A stretch of DNA of 64,000 bases from Neelides folsomi. Lineage: Eukaryota > Arthropoda > Collembola > Neelipleona > Neelidae. Shown here piece by piece: positions 26,437-41,400 of the stretch. Within the stretch, counting starts at the first letter, position 1. The number at the start of each line of letters is the position of its first letter. The translations under genes and the position numbers were made by a program. The notes under the pieces are model-generated. The model searched no databases and was not told the DNA's origin. It saw only the letters and a program-made list of their open reading frames with translations. Where the stretch lies: positions 143,018 through 207,017 of the forward strand of contig JAQGBZ010000087.1 of the NCBI GenBank assembly GCA_034687125.1, written 5' to 3'.

Positions 26437-26490
26437 AATAAAAGAGTCTTTTTATAAGACTTGTGGGATTTGCAGGATAATCTCATTCCA

Positions 26491-26703
26491 TTAAACTTTC
26501 AACTCCTCAGGAAAAATTGAGTTAAATGAAGAAAATTCAGGATCTGCAACAGGTTCAAAAAGTTTGAAGATTCCAAGCGCAGACTCGCCCTTTGGAGAGT
26601 AAAACTGATATTTTGTTAGACTCAGAAAGTTCTCTCTATCACAAACCAATGTCGAGACTCTGTGAGTTTCATCGAGTTGTGTAACTTTTCCAAATCTTTT
26701 CAA
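26491..26703 (-). other. Unassigned open frame, possible orphan exon
   Basis: Minus-strand frame of about 70 codons with balanced composition (VTQLDETHRVSTLVCDREN, then LTKYQFYSPKGESALGIF) unlike the low-complexity frames around it. It starts at TTG and has no in-frame ATG; an in-frame stop lies six codons upstream of the TTG. It matches no family I recognise. It could be a fragment of an internal exon, a decayed gene or chance. Confidence 0.2.
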
Positions 26704-29651
26704 CTTCCCTTTGAACCCTTAAGACCTCCATGATCTCGACAAACACACAGGTCGTTACCGATTCCAAATTTACCTTCCTTACAAACAATAATGATTAGGA
26801 ACTAATGAGTGTATTGAAATTTATCACCGTGTTTCTCATAACCTTCTCCTTTTATCTTCATGTCAAATTACTCAACTTCTTCAACTTCATAAATGTCAAA
26901 TGAGGAGAAATATCCTAAATTGAATAATAATATACCTTTGTAAACAACATTCAATTTCTCTTTGTAATATGCTATAGTTTAATACAAAGGGAAATTATAT
27001 TATACTTAATGTTATATTAGTAGTTATGTTATTTAAGTTAATACTTGGTATTCACTTCTCATAAACTTGTTGTTTTACTTAATGAATTTGTATAATATAC
27101 CTAACTTTACTTAATGTTCAAAGTAAGTAAGAATGTATGTATTTACTTATAATAGCCCTTTGTATTTATTACGCCAGCCAACACAAGAGTTGTTGAAATG
27201 CGATGATTCTCCTGTTAATTGGTTTCTAATTGGTTTCCTTAATTGGTCCGTTTTCCTCCAAGGGAGATAATAATGTATCTGGGCAGAAAGGGGAGGTGAG
27301 TCATCCGGGAGTGTCTGGGAATAGAACGGAGGGAGATATTTGAGGGCGTTGGATGCCTTGAGTGGATGCCTTAAGAGGGAAGGGGGAAAGTTCGGGTTTC
27401 CTCCGAAGTGTCCCGAAGTCTACATGGGGGAACTTTGGTCATTCGAGGAGGGTCTGAGGGTGACGTTCCCTGGCAACTCATCGATCCAAGGGGTGACTTC
27501 ATTTAAGGCACGCAGGACACGATCAATAAAAAACATTTCCCCTCACACGGTCAGCTCAGGCATCCCCTCAACATACACACACACACACGTCATTCAATAT
27601 TCCAAGACCGCCCTTTAATCCAATACATGAGTCAAATCAATTCCTTCCATATTCATACCCCTAATGGACGTCTAATCCCATCAATTGACTCACTTTTTTA
27701 ATCCACAATATCCCATACACATGTATGATACAAGTGGACATCACCACACACTTGACTATTACATACACATATCATATTTGTACATATTAAATATACCATA
27801 GATCTACTCTTTGTCAATTATGCCATTCTCATATATAAAAAGATACTCTTATTTACTTACAAGTAAATTTATCTGTTACAGATAGTTATTAAGAATTTAA
27901 AGAAAGGTTTGTGGAAGAAAGCATCATTTAAAATAGGAATTAAAGGAGTTTGATATTTAACTATTTATTGTAACATTGATTTATATTGGTGCGTGAATTG
28001 ACAGACACTTTTTTATATTTAAATGGAATGGGCCAATTGAGGGGAATTCATTTGAGTGTATTTGTAAAGTCATATCGACGTAACGTGTGAAGCCGGATGA
28101 GGTAAACCAGAGAGAAACATGGTCAAAATACAACTCTTTATCTTTACGTATAACGCCCATACTCCATTTAATAATATATTATGAGTGCTTTGGCCGAGCT
28201 TATCCAACGAAGGAGAATAAGGAAAAGATAAAAGGATATTTAACTGTGCAAACTAATACAAACAACGACGAACCATTTCCATTTTTTAACCAAATGAAAA
28301 TGATTGTTTTATAGAAAAAGATAGGACAGAAAACTCCGATAAAAGTTTTATTAAAATTTAAAAAAATGACAGTTTTTAATAATTTTACTATTAGATAATT
28401 TGGTATTCAGTTTTGATTTTCCGCGATTATGCGAATAAATCCAATAAAAATGGTTTGCTTTCCAAATTGGATCAAAAGAAATGCATAATTTAAATTGAAT
28501 GAAGTGTTCGCGTCATATTATGAGGACTTTGGATAATAAAAGTGAATGAATGTTTTTCGACCCGCTATCCCGCATTGTTCATCTTACAATGTCTCGCTGG
28601 TTTTTTTTTCATGTGTGTAAGGAGGAATCTCCTGTGTGTCGCGTCGAGATTCTTCGTGCTGCGGCAGAGTGAAAGATGAAAAGGAAATGCCTCGAGGACG
28701 TTTGGGAAAAGAGTGGAAAGGAAAGAATTGAGGGAATCTCAAATGACAAAAAAATACATTTTCTTCCCAAACACACACACACACTTGGATTAAACTTTCC
28801 AGTACATTCGACAATATGATACAATGGTGAACATGATACAACAATCCTGAGTTATGCAATACAACCAAAAATCTTTAAAATGAATCTGCACTTGTCCATT
28901 CATATATGAATAAATAAATAACAATCGTAATAATGTTACAAAGTATTACCTATGTTAGTATAAATTAAATAACTATAAATAAAATCATACGTATAAAAAT
29001 ACGTAATGTACCTAAGAAGGATATGTAATTGTACTGAGGTATACAAAAAAGAATGAAAACTGTTGAGTATTCTTAGATGTTTTATTCTACGCATTATGCA
29101 GGTTGACTTTTTTGTAAAGGTCCTGAAAGTAAGGAAAATAACTTCTAAGAGCCTTTACATTTATTTGTCAAAGTGTTTTCTCCCTCATTGAATGAATTGA
29201 ATGGAGGAGGAAGGAAATAATAAAATATATTATTGATTCCGTTGTTAAAATAAGGTCGCGTTCCTTTCCAATAAAACACGGCTGGAATATGACTTGTTCC
29301 ACTTTAACAGGAAAAGCAGAGAAATATTAAAACACTATTACTAAAAAAAGTAGTAAGTACAATACAGTGTGTACTGTGAATGGAAAACCCAAATTACATA
29401 ACCAAACTAAACTTACTTATTTGTATGTAATATTGATACAACTGAATTTATACAACAAACGTATACCTACATATAGAATACGTTCTGTATGTATCTGTAT
29501 GTAGTAGCTATTTATACAAGAACTGGAGGGAATGAGGATTGTATTAAAATTTTATAAAGTGAATAAAAATGTTTAAAGCTTCCTTTTCAATTCTCCGTAT
29601 GTTCACTGCAGAGCCACATGACCCAAAACAGAAACCAGGAGAGAATGAAAG

Positions 29652-30227
29652 CTATGTGTGATGTATGGGAAATGAAGGAAGAAGGGTATATCTATAATTT
29701 TGGTATAATTCTATTATAGTTGTATTATGCAAAAAACAGGGAATCAACCCAGATGATTCCAATTGGGGCAATAAAGTAATTAAAGTGACCTTTATCGGAA
29801 GGAGATCCTTCGGTTCCTCGTGGAGTCTTATGACTGCAGGAGTTCCATGGGAGTGACTTGGACGAAGGCCGGGAGGATTGAACTCTGCGAGGTATCTGAA
29901 CTCGGAGGATACTTGGCGTACTTTGAGAGCCGTCGGCTCCAAGTCCACCCAACCTCCTCCCTTCCCCTCGACACATTCGCAAAGTGGCGAAGGAACGGCA
30001 AAGGGAGTTCCCCTCACACTCAACATTCCTGCCCTGAGAGTCCTTCGCAGAGCAACCCAGGGATTTGCAGAGAGGGGTGAGGAGGAGATCCATTCAACAT
30101 TATGGAGCTTCAGACTCACAATCCTCATCATCATATGGTCATATCCCTTATAGGAAAATAAGTATCTCTGAGGGGCATCCTCGTCCAAGGTTATGCAACT
30201 TAGATGTAATACTATTGGTAATTTCAT
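29652..30227 (-). other. Longest unassigned open frame of the desert (191 codons)
   Basis: ATG at 30227, stop at 29652. No signal peptide, domain or repeat is recognised. Two plus-strand frames and one more minus-strand frame are open across the same segment, which argues for a stop-poor non-coding island. The ATG lies inside an imperfect palindrome (CTATTGG ... CCAATAG, about 30209-30233). Confidence 0.2.
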
Positions 30228-33200
30228 GCCAATAGTTTTTCACACGTTCAGAAGGTCCTTAGCTAAAGGACTTATCTAATTTATTAACAAATAAATCTTC
30301 AGAATACAAATACAAATATCCTAAAGAGAATTTAAAGGATTTGGTAGTAACGAAATCATGGTAGCTATTATTTTTAACTTTGAATATTTAATATTAAAAT
30401 AATTAAAATATTTATTAATGAACTTAATGCTACTTATAACTACTTTACTTTTAGTAAGTAAAGGAGCATTTTGATGGTTCAATTAAGGAATGTTATTCAA
30501 AATAGGAGAGTTTGGTAATTATAGTTTTCGAGGTTTATGGATCCATGTAACATATCTTTACATTGTTGGGCCTTTATGGGTGTTTGGTTAATTAAAGCAT
30601 TGTGGAGAGTGAGCTGATCCAATAAAGGGGATGTATGGATTCTAGCAGGGGCCACGAGGCGCGGAATGAGTCAATGCACCTTGGGAGGGACGAAGGGAGA
30701 TTCCAGACCCAGAGGAGTTATATAACTCCCCCGACCGTGTGCAGGTTCCCTTTTTCCAGCCTTAAACCTTCTACACCTTCCACCCAACCCCAACAGCCCC
30801 AAACCCTTGCAAAATCCTAAACTCCCATTCTATGTACAAAATGGTGTAAGTGTACTTCATCCCACTTCTATATAAAACATCATTCACCGTCATCATCAAC
30901 CAACCATACCAAGAGAGGAATCTAGGCCCTGGCTTTTTATATGAATAATATCTAGCATTGAGAGTGCCTTTGGGTCTTATGTGCAAAGCTGTCTATCCAA
31001 GGATTTGTACGTTTAGCAAAGGGATTTTAATGAAGGTTCATTCTGATGTAAGTTCCAATAAAGTACAAGCAGAAAAAAGTACAAAAACTACAAGCACAAG
31101 CACTTTGAGAACTGCGAGCACTTGAGTTTCATTTATACATTGGCATACATATTGAATACTCGTACATTGGAATATTCCATGTTGGAATACTATTAGATTG
31201 TGAATTGTGAGAGTACTTTGTATTTGCTTATTGGAGTACTTTGTACATTTGACTATTTTGTATGCATTTAGTGTATTCTGTACATTGGAGCCTTTGTATA
31301 TATATATATATTACATTATGTAGATGATTGTATTTGTACAATTGAATATATTGTAAATGGTAACGTTGTATGAGAATCTCATAGATTGAAATATTGTAGA
31401 TTGGAATATTGTTGATTGGAATATAGTTTTGGTCAAAGTGAGTACTGGATGGAGCCGAGGCGCATATATGGGCAAAGTTCGTCCGTAGTGAGGAATCCTT
31501 GATGGGGAGAGAGGATGTTGCGAAAAGGAGGCTGATGGAGGTGAGGAAGGAACAGAGATGCCTTGGAGATTTGGCAAGAACTCCATTACATTCACGTCCC
31601 TTTTTTACTCTCCCTCCCCCACGCCCTTAGACGCCCTTCAAAACTCCCAGCTCCTCTCATCCCTAAACTCTCGCTACATTCTCCCTTCAAAATGATCCAT
31701 TCAAATGGAAATACGCACGCCACCACTCAGCCTTCTATACCATATATATTTACATTCTAAATGTAACAACATGGAAAAGTCCCCGTATGAACAAAGTATA
31801 ACAAATCTTGGATGAATACAGATACTCATATATTAGAAATGTAACAACGCTATATAGCCTACAGATATAACCTTGCTCAGAGTAATTTAGATCAAATTCC
31901 CATCATGTATGAAATATTTATATATGGATGTATTTAACTAATACAGATATTATATGTACTAAAAGGACAGTGCTAAGAAAATGAAGAGTATATAGTTAAG
32001 TACTAAGAAGTAATAATTATAAAGGACTCTGCGTAGTTATTCTTGCGTGATTCTCATTCTAGTGTCTTTAAGCCTCTTTTAAGATGGAGGTTCGGTGTAA
32101 GGAAGTGTGTGTGTAATAAATTGAGGGCAAGGAGGTCGACCTGAGGAGAAGAAGAAGGGCACGCTTAAAAATAAACTTTTTCCTCCTCCTCCCAAGTCAC
32201 CATCTGCATGAAGATGCCCCTTAACACACACACGCCGATTTACCCATTTCAACACAACGATGGTTCAAACATATGAGGAGCACGAGCCAAAGGCTTATGC
32301 CAAGGGACACACGTCGACCCGGTCTTAAATATAAAGAACTAATTATAAACTCCCAGATCTTCAAAGTCTTCAACTCTCAATAGATAAACTCATTATAGAT
32401 CCAAACAGACATTCGGATTTCAACGTCCTTTACAGATATTTAAAGGACTTGACTTAAATAAAAAGGTCTTAAATAAATGTTTTGAAACAAATGTTGTAAA
32501 TGAACTTGAGTCATACAAATGGTCAAATATACATAATAAAAATAAATGGGATAAATACGAGTTTACAAGTATTAAAATGCATCTGATATTAAGTATTTAC
32601 AGATACTATAAATAAAAGCTACAAGATTTATATTTATTATGTAGATTTACTACGTTGTATAATAAAGCTAATTAACTTTCAAATTATTCAATAAACATAT
32701 TGTTTAAAAACAGTTGGAGATTTTAACACAGAGAATTAAAACCAGATTTACTATGCTCATTTCCATTTACTAATAAATCTGTCGCTTACTCAATAATAAT
32801 ACAAAATCCGTCGTTAGAGCCATAATGTGAGTCATTGAGTCATTTATAAATAAGATAATAAAAGTTCTTCAACTCTCCGACGTATGATTTGATATCATTT
32901 GCTCTTGTTACGTTCATTCATTCAACATGATTTTTTTACATTTATAATAATAATGGGAGTTCAAATGTACAAAAGTAGTTTATAAGACTTGTGGATAAAT
33001 ATCAGTTCCATGTAGGGTTTGATTCGATTCAGTGTTGACAAACTTTGATTGAAGGCTAAATGAAATTAAAGATATCTCATAATGTCTTTTTAATAAATAA
33101 ACTTCTCAAGTGAGTCTTTAAGCTCATTGCTCATACCTATTACTTATTTAAACTATCTGTATATGAACCCTTATATGAATCCTTAATAATTATCCTAATA

Positions 33201-36200
33201 TTTAAACTTAAACTTAAACTACAGATATATGAGCTTAATATCGATGCAATAAATAGATCAAGATCCTTTGACTTAAAACATGTTACAATACGTTTTAATT
33301 TTTAAGTATATGGGTTTACGAGACCTTAATATTAAGCTGTTGAACAATTTGAGTTGTTTTAATAAAATATATTGAAGGTTTAAATCGGAGAGATAAAAAG
33401 AGTAAACCAGATATGTATTAAAAGCAGTAAATAGTCACATTGTGTATTTAATGTATTTTAAATGGATAAAAGGTAAAATAACAAATATGGAAAAGTGGGG
33501 ATTAAATATTTAATATTTTTATTTATAAATAAAGGAAAGAAAAAGGTTCCGAACAAATTCCCTTTCAAAAACTTTCAACATTTATCAATATTTCTCAAAT
33601 TACATTTCCTTTCCATTTTTATTTCTTATACACGGAAATAATTATTTAATTATACTTAATTTTATCAATAAAATGCTAATTAATTTATCATTTAATATAA
33701 AATATATTAATTTACTTCACTTTCAATCTATTCGTTAAAATAATCGGAAATGTTATTAAATTTTAAATGTTACAAATATAAACATCGGCGTTATTGTATA
33801 ATAAAAGTAATTATTTTAAAATGATGATGATGATGTTATATAATCAATTATACTTGTTTAGGTAATATATAAAACCTTGTAGTTCATCTACCTATAGAAT
33901 TATATATGAATGTATATAATATAGGATATGTATGAAAAGTGTCTTACTTGTAGAGGAAGGAAGTCCCTTTAATTTGTCCGTGTATTTGATTCAATTCCTA
34001 TTTAACTTAAGGACTAGAAGAGTAGTTAAGGGACTTGAGGGAGTGAGTCGACTCCTCCGTCGGCCATCGACTTTCCTTGTGGGCTGGGCGAGTGGGGACT
34101 TTGGGAGGAGGTGGCCATGGGCCTTAGCTTGGCCACTTCAGGGAAGGAGTTGGGGGAGAGGAATGTCCATAGCCCTCGCCAGAGAACTCCCAACCCACGG
34201 ACAGAATCCAAAACCCAAATCTCCCTTCAACCCTTTGCCTCCTCTCATGGCGCCTCCGAAGACTATTTCAAATCAACCCGTTCCTTCAAATCACACACCG
34301 TTCCATGCCAAATACCTTGCAAAATACTTATTTGCCAAATTCACATACGACTTCCAATCAACATTGTTCATTTGCACAGCATTGGAATATGTAAAATTGT
34401 AAATCAAAATATTTTTATTCAAAACATAGGCACTTATAGCAAGTAATAGATGTTGGTGTTGTAGTAAATGTTGCATGTTGCGTATTTTTAAATATTATAT
34501 AAGTTGGCTAAAATGCATGTATGGATGATTGATGATTTGATATTTGTATTACATTATAATTCACAATTACAAGACAGACTATGATGAAATTCTAGTTGTT
34601 ATACATATGATTTATAAAGTTAGGACAAATAGGAATAGCTCAGTTACTATAAGAATGTCAATTTAAACAACGTAGAGAGTTCTTTTACTTAACAAATGTT
34701 CGAATTGAACTCAATTGTTTTTTGCCTTTCCATTTAAAAGATATGGAAAATCAATTCATTTTTTGTAAAATTACTTAAGAAAGTTAATATAATTGCATTT
34801 AATTTTCATAGATACTATCCTATTTGTCCTTACTTTATAAAGGCTTTGTAAATCTATTTAAATTATTATATATATTTATTTAAATCAATTAAAAATTAAA
34901 TGTTAGGTATAAAATAGGCTTTTCCTTTTTGAAATGTTTCAAAATGGTTATTTGGAAAATGAATTTAATGTAAACATGTGACAGTAGGAAGATATAAAGT
35001 AATAGTATAAATATTAGTATAATATGGACGTTTGGCTTGTAATAAGATTTAATTGAAAATACATAAATATATTTAGTTGTTTAGTTATATAAATATAACA
35101 TTTGTAAGATATAAGATGAAGAGTATGACAGATGAAGTGGAAAATGATTGTCAGAGTTAAAAGAAAACGTGAATTGAATTTTTAAAAACAACTCCTCCAA
35201 TAATACTAGTCGCAGTAGAACTGAGAAAAGGAAAGAGAGCAAATATTATATCATTGTATTAGTATTACGTTAATTTCATAATTCTCCGAGTCAAAAAGGA
35301 ATTTCTTTGAGAGGTTGAGAGTTTCCTTTCACTTTCCCCCTTCCTTTCATCTTCCTCCTTTTCAAGTCCATCCAACTGTCTTTTTCCCAAAGTCTGGGAA
35401 AGAAAAAAGTAACAATTCTTTGAAATGACTCAAATGAGTAATAGGAGGAAATGTGAAAGGTCGAGGATTCCATTTACACTCATTTACTCTCCCGTGCTCC
35501 ATTGATGAATGAATGGGAGAGGAAGGGGCGGATATTGGAATTGGATTTTCAAAGGACTCCTCTTCTAATTGTACAAAGTGAGAAATGAGAGACAGCCCAA
35601 CAATACAAGATTCATTTCAAATATAGAAATTCCATTGCAAATATATTTACAATATACACAAATAATAATTGTTATATTTATAAGTTTATATTACTCAAAT
35701 AGAGATATTTATTCAACCGTCAACATTCTCATCATAAATATTATTGGACTCTACTTTAGTTAAATTTAAATACTAAAGACAATTATTTTATATTGGATGA
35801 AATATTCTGAATTAGAAATATTTCATATTCTGTATAATATTACTCGCCGTATTTGTATATGTTATATTTTATTTTTGATATATGGTATAGAAATAAACCA
35901 TTTAGGTAACGTATTTCACGCCCACGTTGAGCTTCACTATTTTAATCACAATGTTGACAAAACTCTCCAGAGGAAAGTAATTCCGCGAAACAACCGAAAC
36001 AAGAATTGACATTTTCCGATTGTCTTTTAATATTTCCCATTCATCACTTTCAGAGCTTTCAACAGTAATACAAAATTTTGTAAAAGCTTGGAATTTTCAC
36101 ATTGATTCATTCTTATACTTACCAATACTGATACTTCCAAAGTCCATATATTTGTATGAAATATACCTACCAGAATATCATAACAATGTACATACTGTAT

Positions 36201-38334
36201 TACATATAAAATATAGTGCATATTTCTTGTACGTGTTAAGCTTATCTGTAGTTGTATATAATTTTCTGCGTGTAACTACCTACATGTACAGTGTAAGTTA
36301 GTCAATACAGTAGTTATAAGACGAGTAAAATAAGTAGAAAGAATGATGTAGAATATATCTCACCCACATTCAGATATTGCATAAGATATGTTTATATGTA
36401 AGTTCATATATCAATATATTTATTATAGGAAGAGAGGAATTGATGAGGAGGAGTCGTAAATCTCTATCTGATTTGTCACTCCCCCTCTGCCATAATGAAG
36501 AGGAATGATATAAGGAATGAAGTAAGTTGGGTGTGAGGACACGGACCCAACCGCACGATCCGCCACTCTCCAAATTCTCGGCTTATCCGGACCATCCGAG
36601 ATTGTGTGAATGTGCAGAAGGTTGTAAATAACATCCGCGGAAGTGGAGAGAAATAGAGACAATGGAAGTTCCCCACCAAATGAACTCACTTCACTTAGGG
36701 CTCACTTTTTTAAGCCAAAGTTCCTTAAGTTGGCAAGTTTTTCATTTGAGGGTTCGGGAAGTTGTTGAGAAAAATCCACTTTGAGTCTCTCAATTGACTC
36801 CACCTCCACTTTACTCCATGTGGACCAAGAGGGGGAGGATGAGCTCGGATTTTTAATTAACCAACGGGAGGGTTTAGGGATCAATGAACGGAGATCTCCG
36901 CTTTCTCTGCTTTTTCCCAGTCCAGGTGGAAGTTGATGGGAACACCCGCACATTTTTAATAACTAATTGGAAAAGAGCGCATTATAATATTTTATTACTC
37001 CTTTTAATTACTCCCTTTTATGATTCACTTTATGGTTATATTTAATGTTTGAAATATGGAAAACTTGTGTGGATTTCTATAGGAAGTCCCCCCTGTATAT
37101 GATCCATATATCAAACGAATTATATTTGCGATACATGAACATGAATTTACACCTTTAATTTTACAAATCTCAATTACATCAATTTTTTATTATTGTTAAA
37201 AATCTTTTAGCACAGTGCAGTATTATTTAAGAATTCAAGTCCGAACATACTTTTAAATATAAAGAAGAAGTTGATTTTTTAAAATTTTTTAAAATATTTC
37301 CAAATTTGTTAAATTTCGTCTTGAGTGAATATGGGAGAATTGTAATTCCTTACCTGTACAAGTGATATTTGTTTATGCAAAGTAAGTTTAGAAGAAAAAG
37401 TTTGTCTTTCTCCTGTTGCATGCTCGAAATTAAAATTTTAATTAAGGAAAAGCTCCTTGGGTTAATTTATGAAGTGTTTTTTGGGTCCTGTGAGATCCGG
37501 GAAGACGTGAGAAGAAAAAGGGCGAGTTTTGACAATTTACAAAGTCCTTTCTTCTCATTTCTTATCTTCTCTTAGGAAAATTAAAACCCGTCTTTTCCTT
37601 TTATCTCTCTGTGCATTTACAGATTATCTCAAGTGTTAAGATTGAGACAAACTACAAAGTCCGCATAGCTAGAACATTCTCATGTAACATTTAAATCTCG
37701 TATTAGAATTCGTATGGTAAATACACATATCTTTATAATATGATATAATACATAATATATCCATTTCAAGTATTAGTATTTGTATATACAGGTATATTCA
37801 TATATCTAATTTGCAAGCATGTACTACTTTAGGTTTAAATGTATGTAAAAGAGAATGAAATATGTAAACATGAGAAATACTTACATGTGGGAAATAATGT
37901 GAAATGTAATATGGAACATATTTTACAAGTATGTATGAAATATAATATGGAACGTACAGATATAAAATGGAAAACAATGCGAAACCAAGAACTTGAGGAA
38001 TTTCTCTCATGTTAATGATATCATGAATTCAAGATAAACTCGTAGAAAGTCTTGAAGAAAATGAAAATTTACTTGAAAGATATTGAGGCATGCAGCGGTC
38101 AGTTTCACGGAATGAGAAGATCAATTTTTCAAATATTCCACGAATCTCAGTTTTTTAAAAGATATTTTTTAGGGGTTTCGGAATACAGTTAACAATTTTG
38201 CGATCCTTGTGGGCTTCTTATCTTTTGGTTTAAATTTCCAAAATTCTAAGAAATTCATGCACTTTATGTGATGATATAATACATGAAAATACTTAACACA
38301 TTCATACAGATATATTAGTACATTATATACGTAC

Positions 38335-38452
38335 TCTCGTTGGAAAGTTGAAAGTTGAAAGTTGAAATCCCTCTTTTTTCTTCTATTTAAATTTGTATCT
38401 AACCAGCGCTATAACAAAAGCCGGGATTTCAACTTTCACCTTTCCTACGAGA
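38335..38452. repeat. Inverted repeat with internal 7-bp tandem units
   Basis: The left arm 38335-38371 and right arm 38423-38452 are reverse complements with two mismatches over 30 positions, apart from one extra 7-bp gttgaaa unit in the left arm, where it is tandemly repeated. The loop is about 51 bases. It may be a small foldback transposon; no clear target duplication was seen. Confidence 0.8.
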
Positions 38453-38459
38453 ATATGTA

Positions 38460-41400
38460 TAATTATCCTAGACTCTCATGTCCCTGTATTAGACTATCGT
38501 GTTTCATGGTTCTAAAATAGTTTAATATTTAATTAATTCTTATTAAATCAAAATATATTTAAAATGAGCGATTCTTCAAGCAATTTCATAAAATGAAAAC
38601 TAAAAATTCACTAAGTAAAAAATAAATTACAATATTTGAACTAATATTAAGATATAAGTAGGTTATTTATAGAGGTATATAACATATTGTATTCTACCTA
38701 AATTGAGCAATCAATCATTTAACTAAACTTGGCTATAAACCATTAAAAAGCATTAAAAAGAAAAAGTTGCTCTGACATGTTTGGAAAGAAAAAGAAAAGC
38801 TTTAATACCTGTAAAAGAACCCGAAAAGAATCGGAATTTAATTGAGGAATTTTCTTCCAAGGTGTTTAAAAAGAGGTTGAGAAAATCCTCAAATTCTTTT
38901 TAGTTTGAGATGGGAAATTTGTAAAAGAATGAGTAATTAGGGGACGACTCCCCAAACATTCCCAATCGACGCTCCCACCAACGTTAAAAAGAAGAAAAGG
39001 GAAAGTTAAAAACAAGGGAATGGTTCTTCGATATTAATTAACGTTCTTCCTCTTTAACAAAAACTTCCTCAACTTTAAAAGATTCTCCTTCCTTTCTCTA
39101 AGGTTGGACAAAACGCTCAAAACTTTCCAAACAAAACACTTTTAAAATTCTCACATCTTCCATGTCTTTGAATGACTTGTAAGTTTTAATAATTAGTTTT
39201 GTATAATAATATAATTTCTTCATATCATATCATATCATATCATATCATATCATATCATATCATATCATATCATATCTTAATCTTAAAACTTCATACAATG
39301 TCTTTAGTATAAGATCCTATAAATGGAATTTACGCTCTTCTTTAATGTTGACTATAAACATGCACATGAATAATTATACGACAAAATTAAATTAAGATTT
39401 ATCATCAGCCCCCATACGCATAATGTATGGAGATAATGTGATTCATATGGATAATGGGATTCATGAGAGTGTAATATATCTATGATGGAGTTAAACATGA
39501 TACTGTTATATTTCAAATGATGGTGTTTGATCGATATTCTTATAATTAGCAGTATGGAAATGAGGAGACCGTGGGAGAAGATTGGGGGAAATGTGATTGT
39601 GAAAGTCCTTTACAATTTGAAAAGCGGAGTTTGGGAAGGTGAGGAATTCAATTAGCTAAAATGAGAACCCGGTGGAGACAAGGGTGTAAACAAGGGAGCC
39701 GAGAAACCCGAATTTATCATTTTCCTTGTCGAGCCGCCGTCTTTCCATTCATTTGTCCTCCAACTCGTAAATGGGGTTTCTTGGAAAACATCGACGAACC
39801 TCTCGCCAACACACGTCGGCCATTAAATCATTATAAATGTATTGGTGAAGGACCTTCTTCACATACAAATTGAAAAACATTACAAACACAATACAATACA
39901 AATTCCCTATCCCCTACCACACTCGAGCACTCACTGATTATATATTGTATGTACCATATACATATCTGTACTACAGTATACTGTATCTAATATTACAAAT
40001 AACAAAACTGCTAATGTAACACTTATACTTAAAAATCATATTTACGCTATACAATTTAAGAATGTTTGTAATATGCTTATATCGGAGTTTACAAAAATCC
40101 AACTGCTTTACAAAAGATTTTTTATTACACAATGCAGTATATTAACTACAATATATTATTGTAAATATCCAACCATAACGTTATAATGTATAGTATGTAG
40201 TACATTACATAAGTATATGAATTTATGAATGTTTGTATATTTATTGTTGGGAAATTGGGATATACCTCGTTATATTGCTATTGTGAACTTTCTCACGTTT
40301 TTACTTATTTAAGTATAATGAGGTTGTGGTATAGTTAGCTAGATATATTTCTGGATAAGGAAAAGAGTGAAAGGAAAGTGAAAGGATGAAAAGATAGACG
40401 TCATAGGCAAAGAGATTTACGCATTTTCCGACTATTTATTTACTCACAATTTACGCGTATTTAATTCCAACCTGGGGGCAGAAGAGTGTTAATAAACAAG
40501 TGCCCCTCTGCACGCACACCACACTTTAAACGCTGGGTTTTAAACTCTTGGGGAAATTCCTTCCATTGTGTTTTCCGTGTCTGGAATTCTCAGATTGCTA
40601 AAAGGTTTTTCCTATGAGGAACCTTTTAAGAGGAAACATTTTTTTATAGAGGAGATTCACATAGGCAAGAGCGGAGGTTTAAAAAAGTTTAAAATCCACT
40701 TCCAGGTTTTTCCGGGGTTTCTTTACATTCTGGAGAACGTCAGGGAAAGTTTGAAGGTGTAATTGAGCATTTTAGTTGAGGAGTGGAGTTTAATCGTAAT
40801 TGGAGTGTTGGTCGGGGGGAGTGGGCGGGACGGCGAATTAAATTGATTTGAAAAGCCGACGGTTCCTTAACTTTTAGAGTAAACAAATTGTTTGACTTTC
40901 TCCCGGATTCCTCTCCCTCTGGAAAATGGGTTGTTCGTGTGTGCACACGTTGGACTCAAATTCCTAGAGAATTCGCAGGACTCCTCAAGACCACATTAAC
41001 AAAATTATTCCACCCAGGCAGTGGGCCCAAATTTATGCAAAGAACTTTACCTCCAAAACTTGAAACAAGGAGAATCTTCATCTTGTCATAGCTATTCAGT
41101 TTTAAGGTGAGCTCTTAAATACAATCCATGTAGACGTCTCGTAGATCCAAAAGTAAAGACCTTTTCACTTATTAAGTTATTACAACTAGGAATTTTAGAA
41201 TTTAAGTTTAACAGATATAAACAGCACATACAGATATGTACATACATATAAGGAAAATAAGGATATATAGTAAATACGTTTGATAGCTATATTGGTAGTA
41301 TATTGTAATTGTACAAATATGCAAGCTATTTGTTAATGGAATGAGTTTATATTTAAATGATTAGTAAACTGAAATCAAATATTTGAATAAGGAAAAACAA

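Larger units (their letters stand above)
26108..38330. other. Gene desert, first part: alternating G+C-richer islands and TpA-rich blocks
   Basis: No supported gene. Relatively G+C-rich islands lie at about 27.24-27.62, 28.56-28.80, 29.60-30.15, 30.60-30.96, 31.43-31.73, 32.06-32.34, 33.93-34.33, 35.29-35.56 and 36.43-36.96 kb. They are separated by TpA-rich blocks full of tacata/tatgta words. Open frames in the islands usually exist in several overlapping frames, as expected where stops are rare rather than where a gene is coded. It is upstream of the BTB exon and may be its long 5' intron or regulatory domain. Confidence 0.5.

Noticed and set aside
33932-34446. Overlapping open frames of 61-156 codons on both strands
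   Set aside because: Several frames are open at once within a G+C-richer island, which indicates few stops rather than coding; translations show no domain.
36423-36953. Group of minus-strand open frames
   Set aside because: Overlapping frames in one island, no family resemblance, no consistent splice sites.
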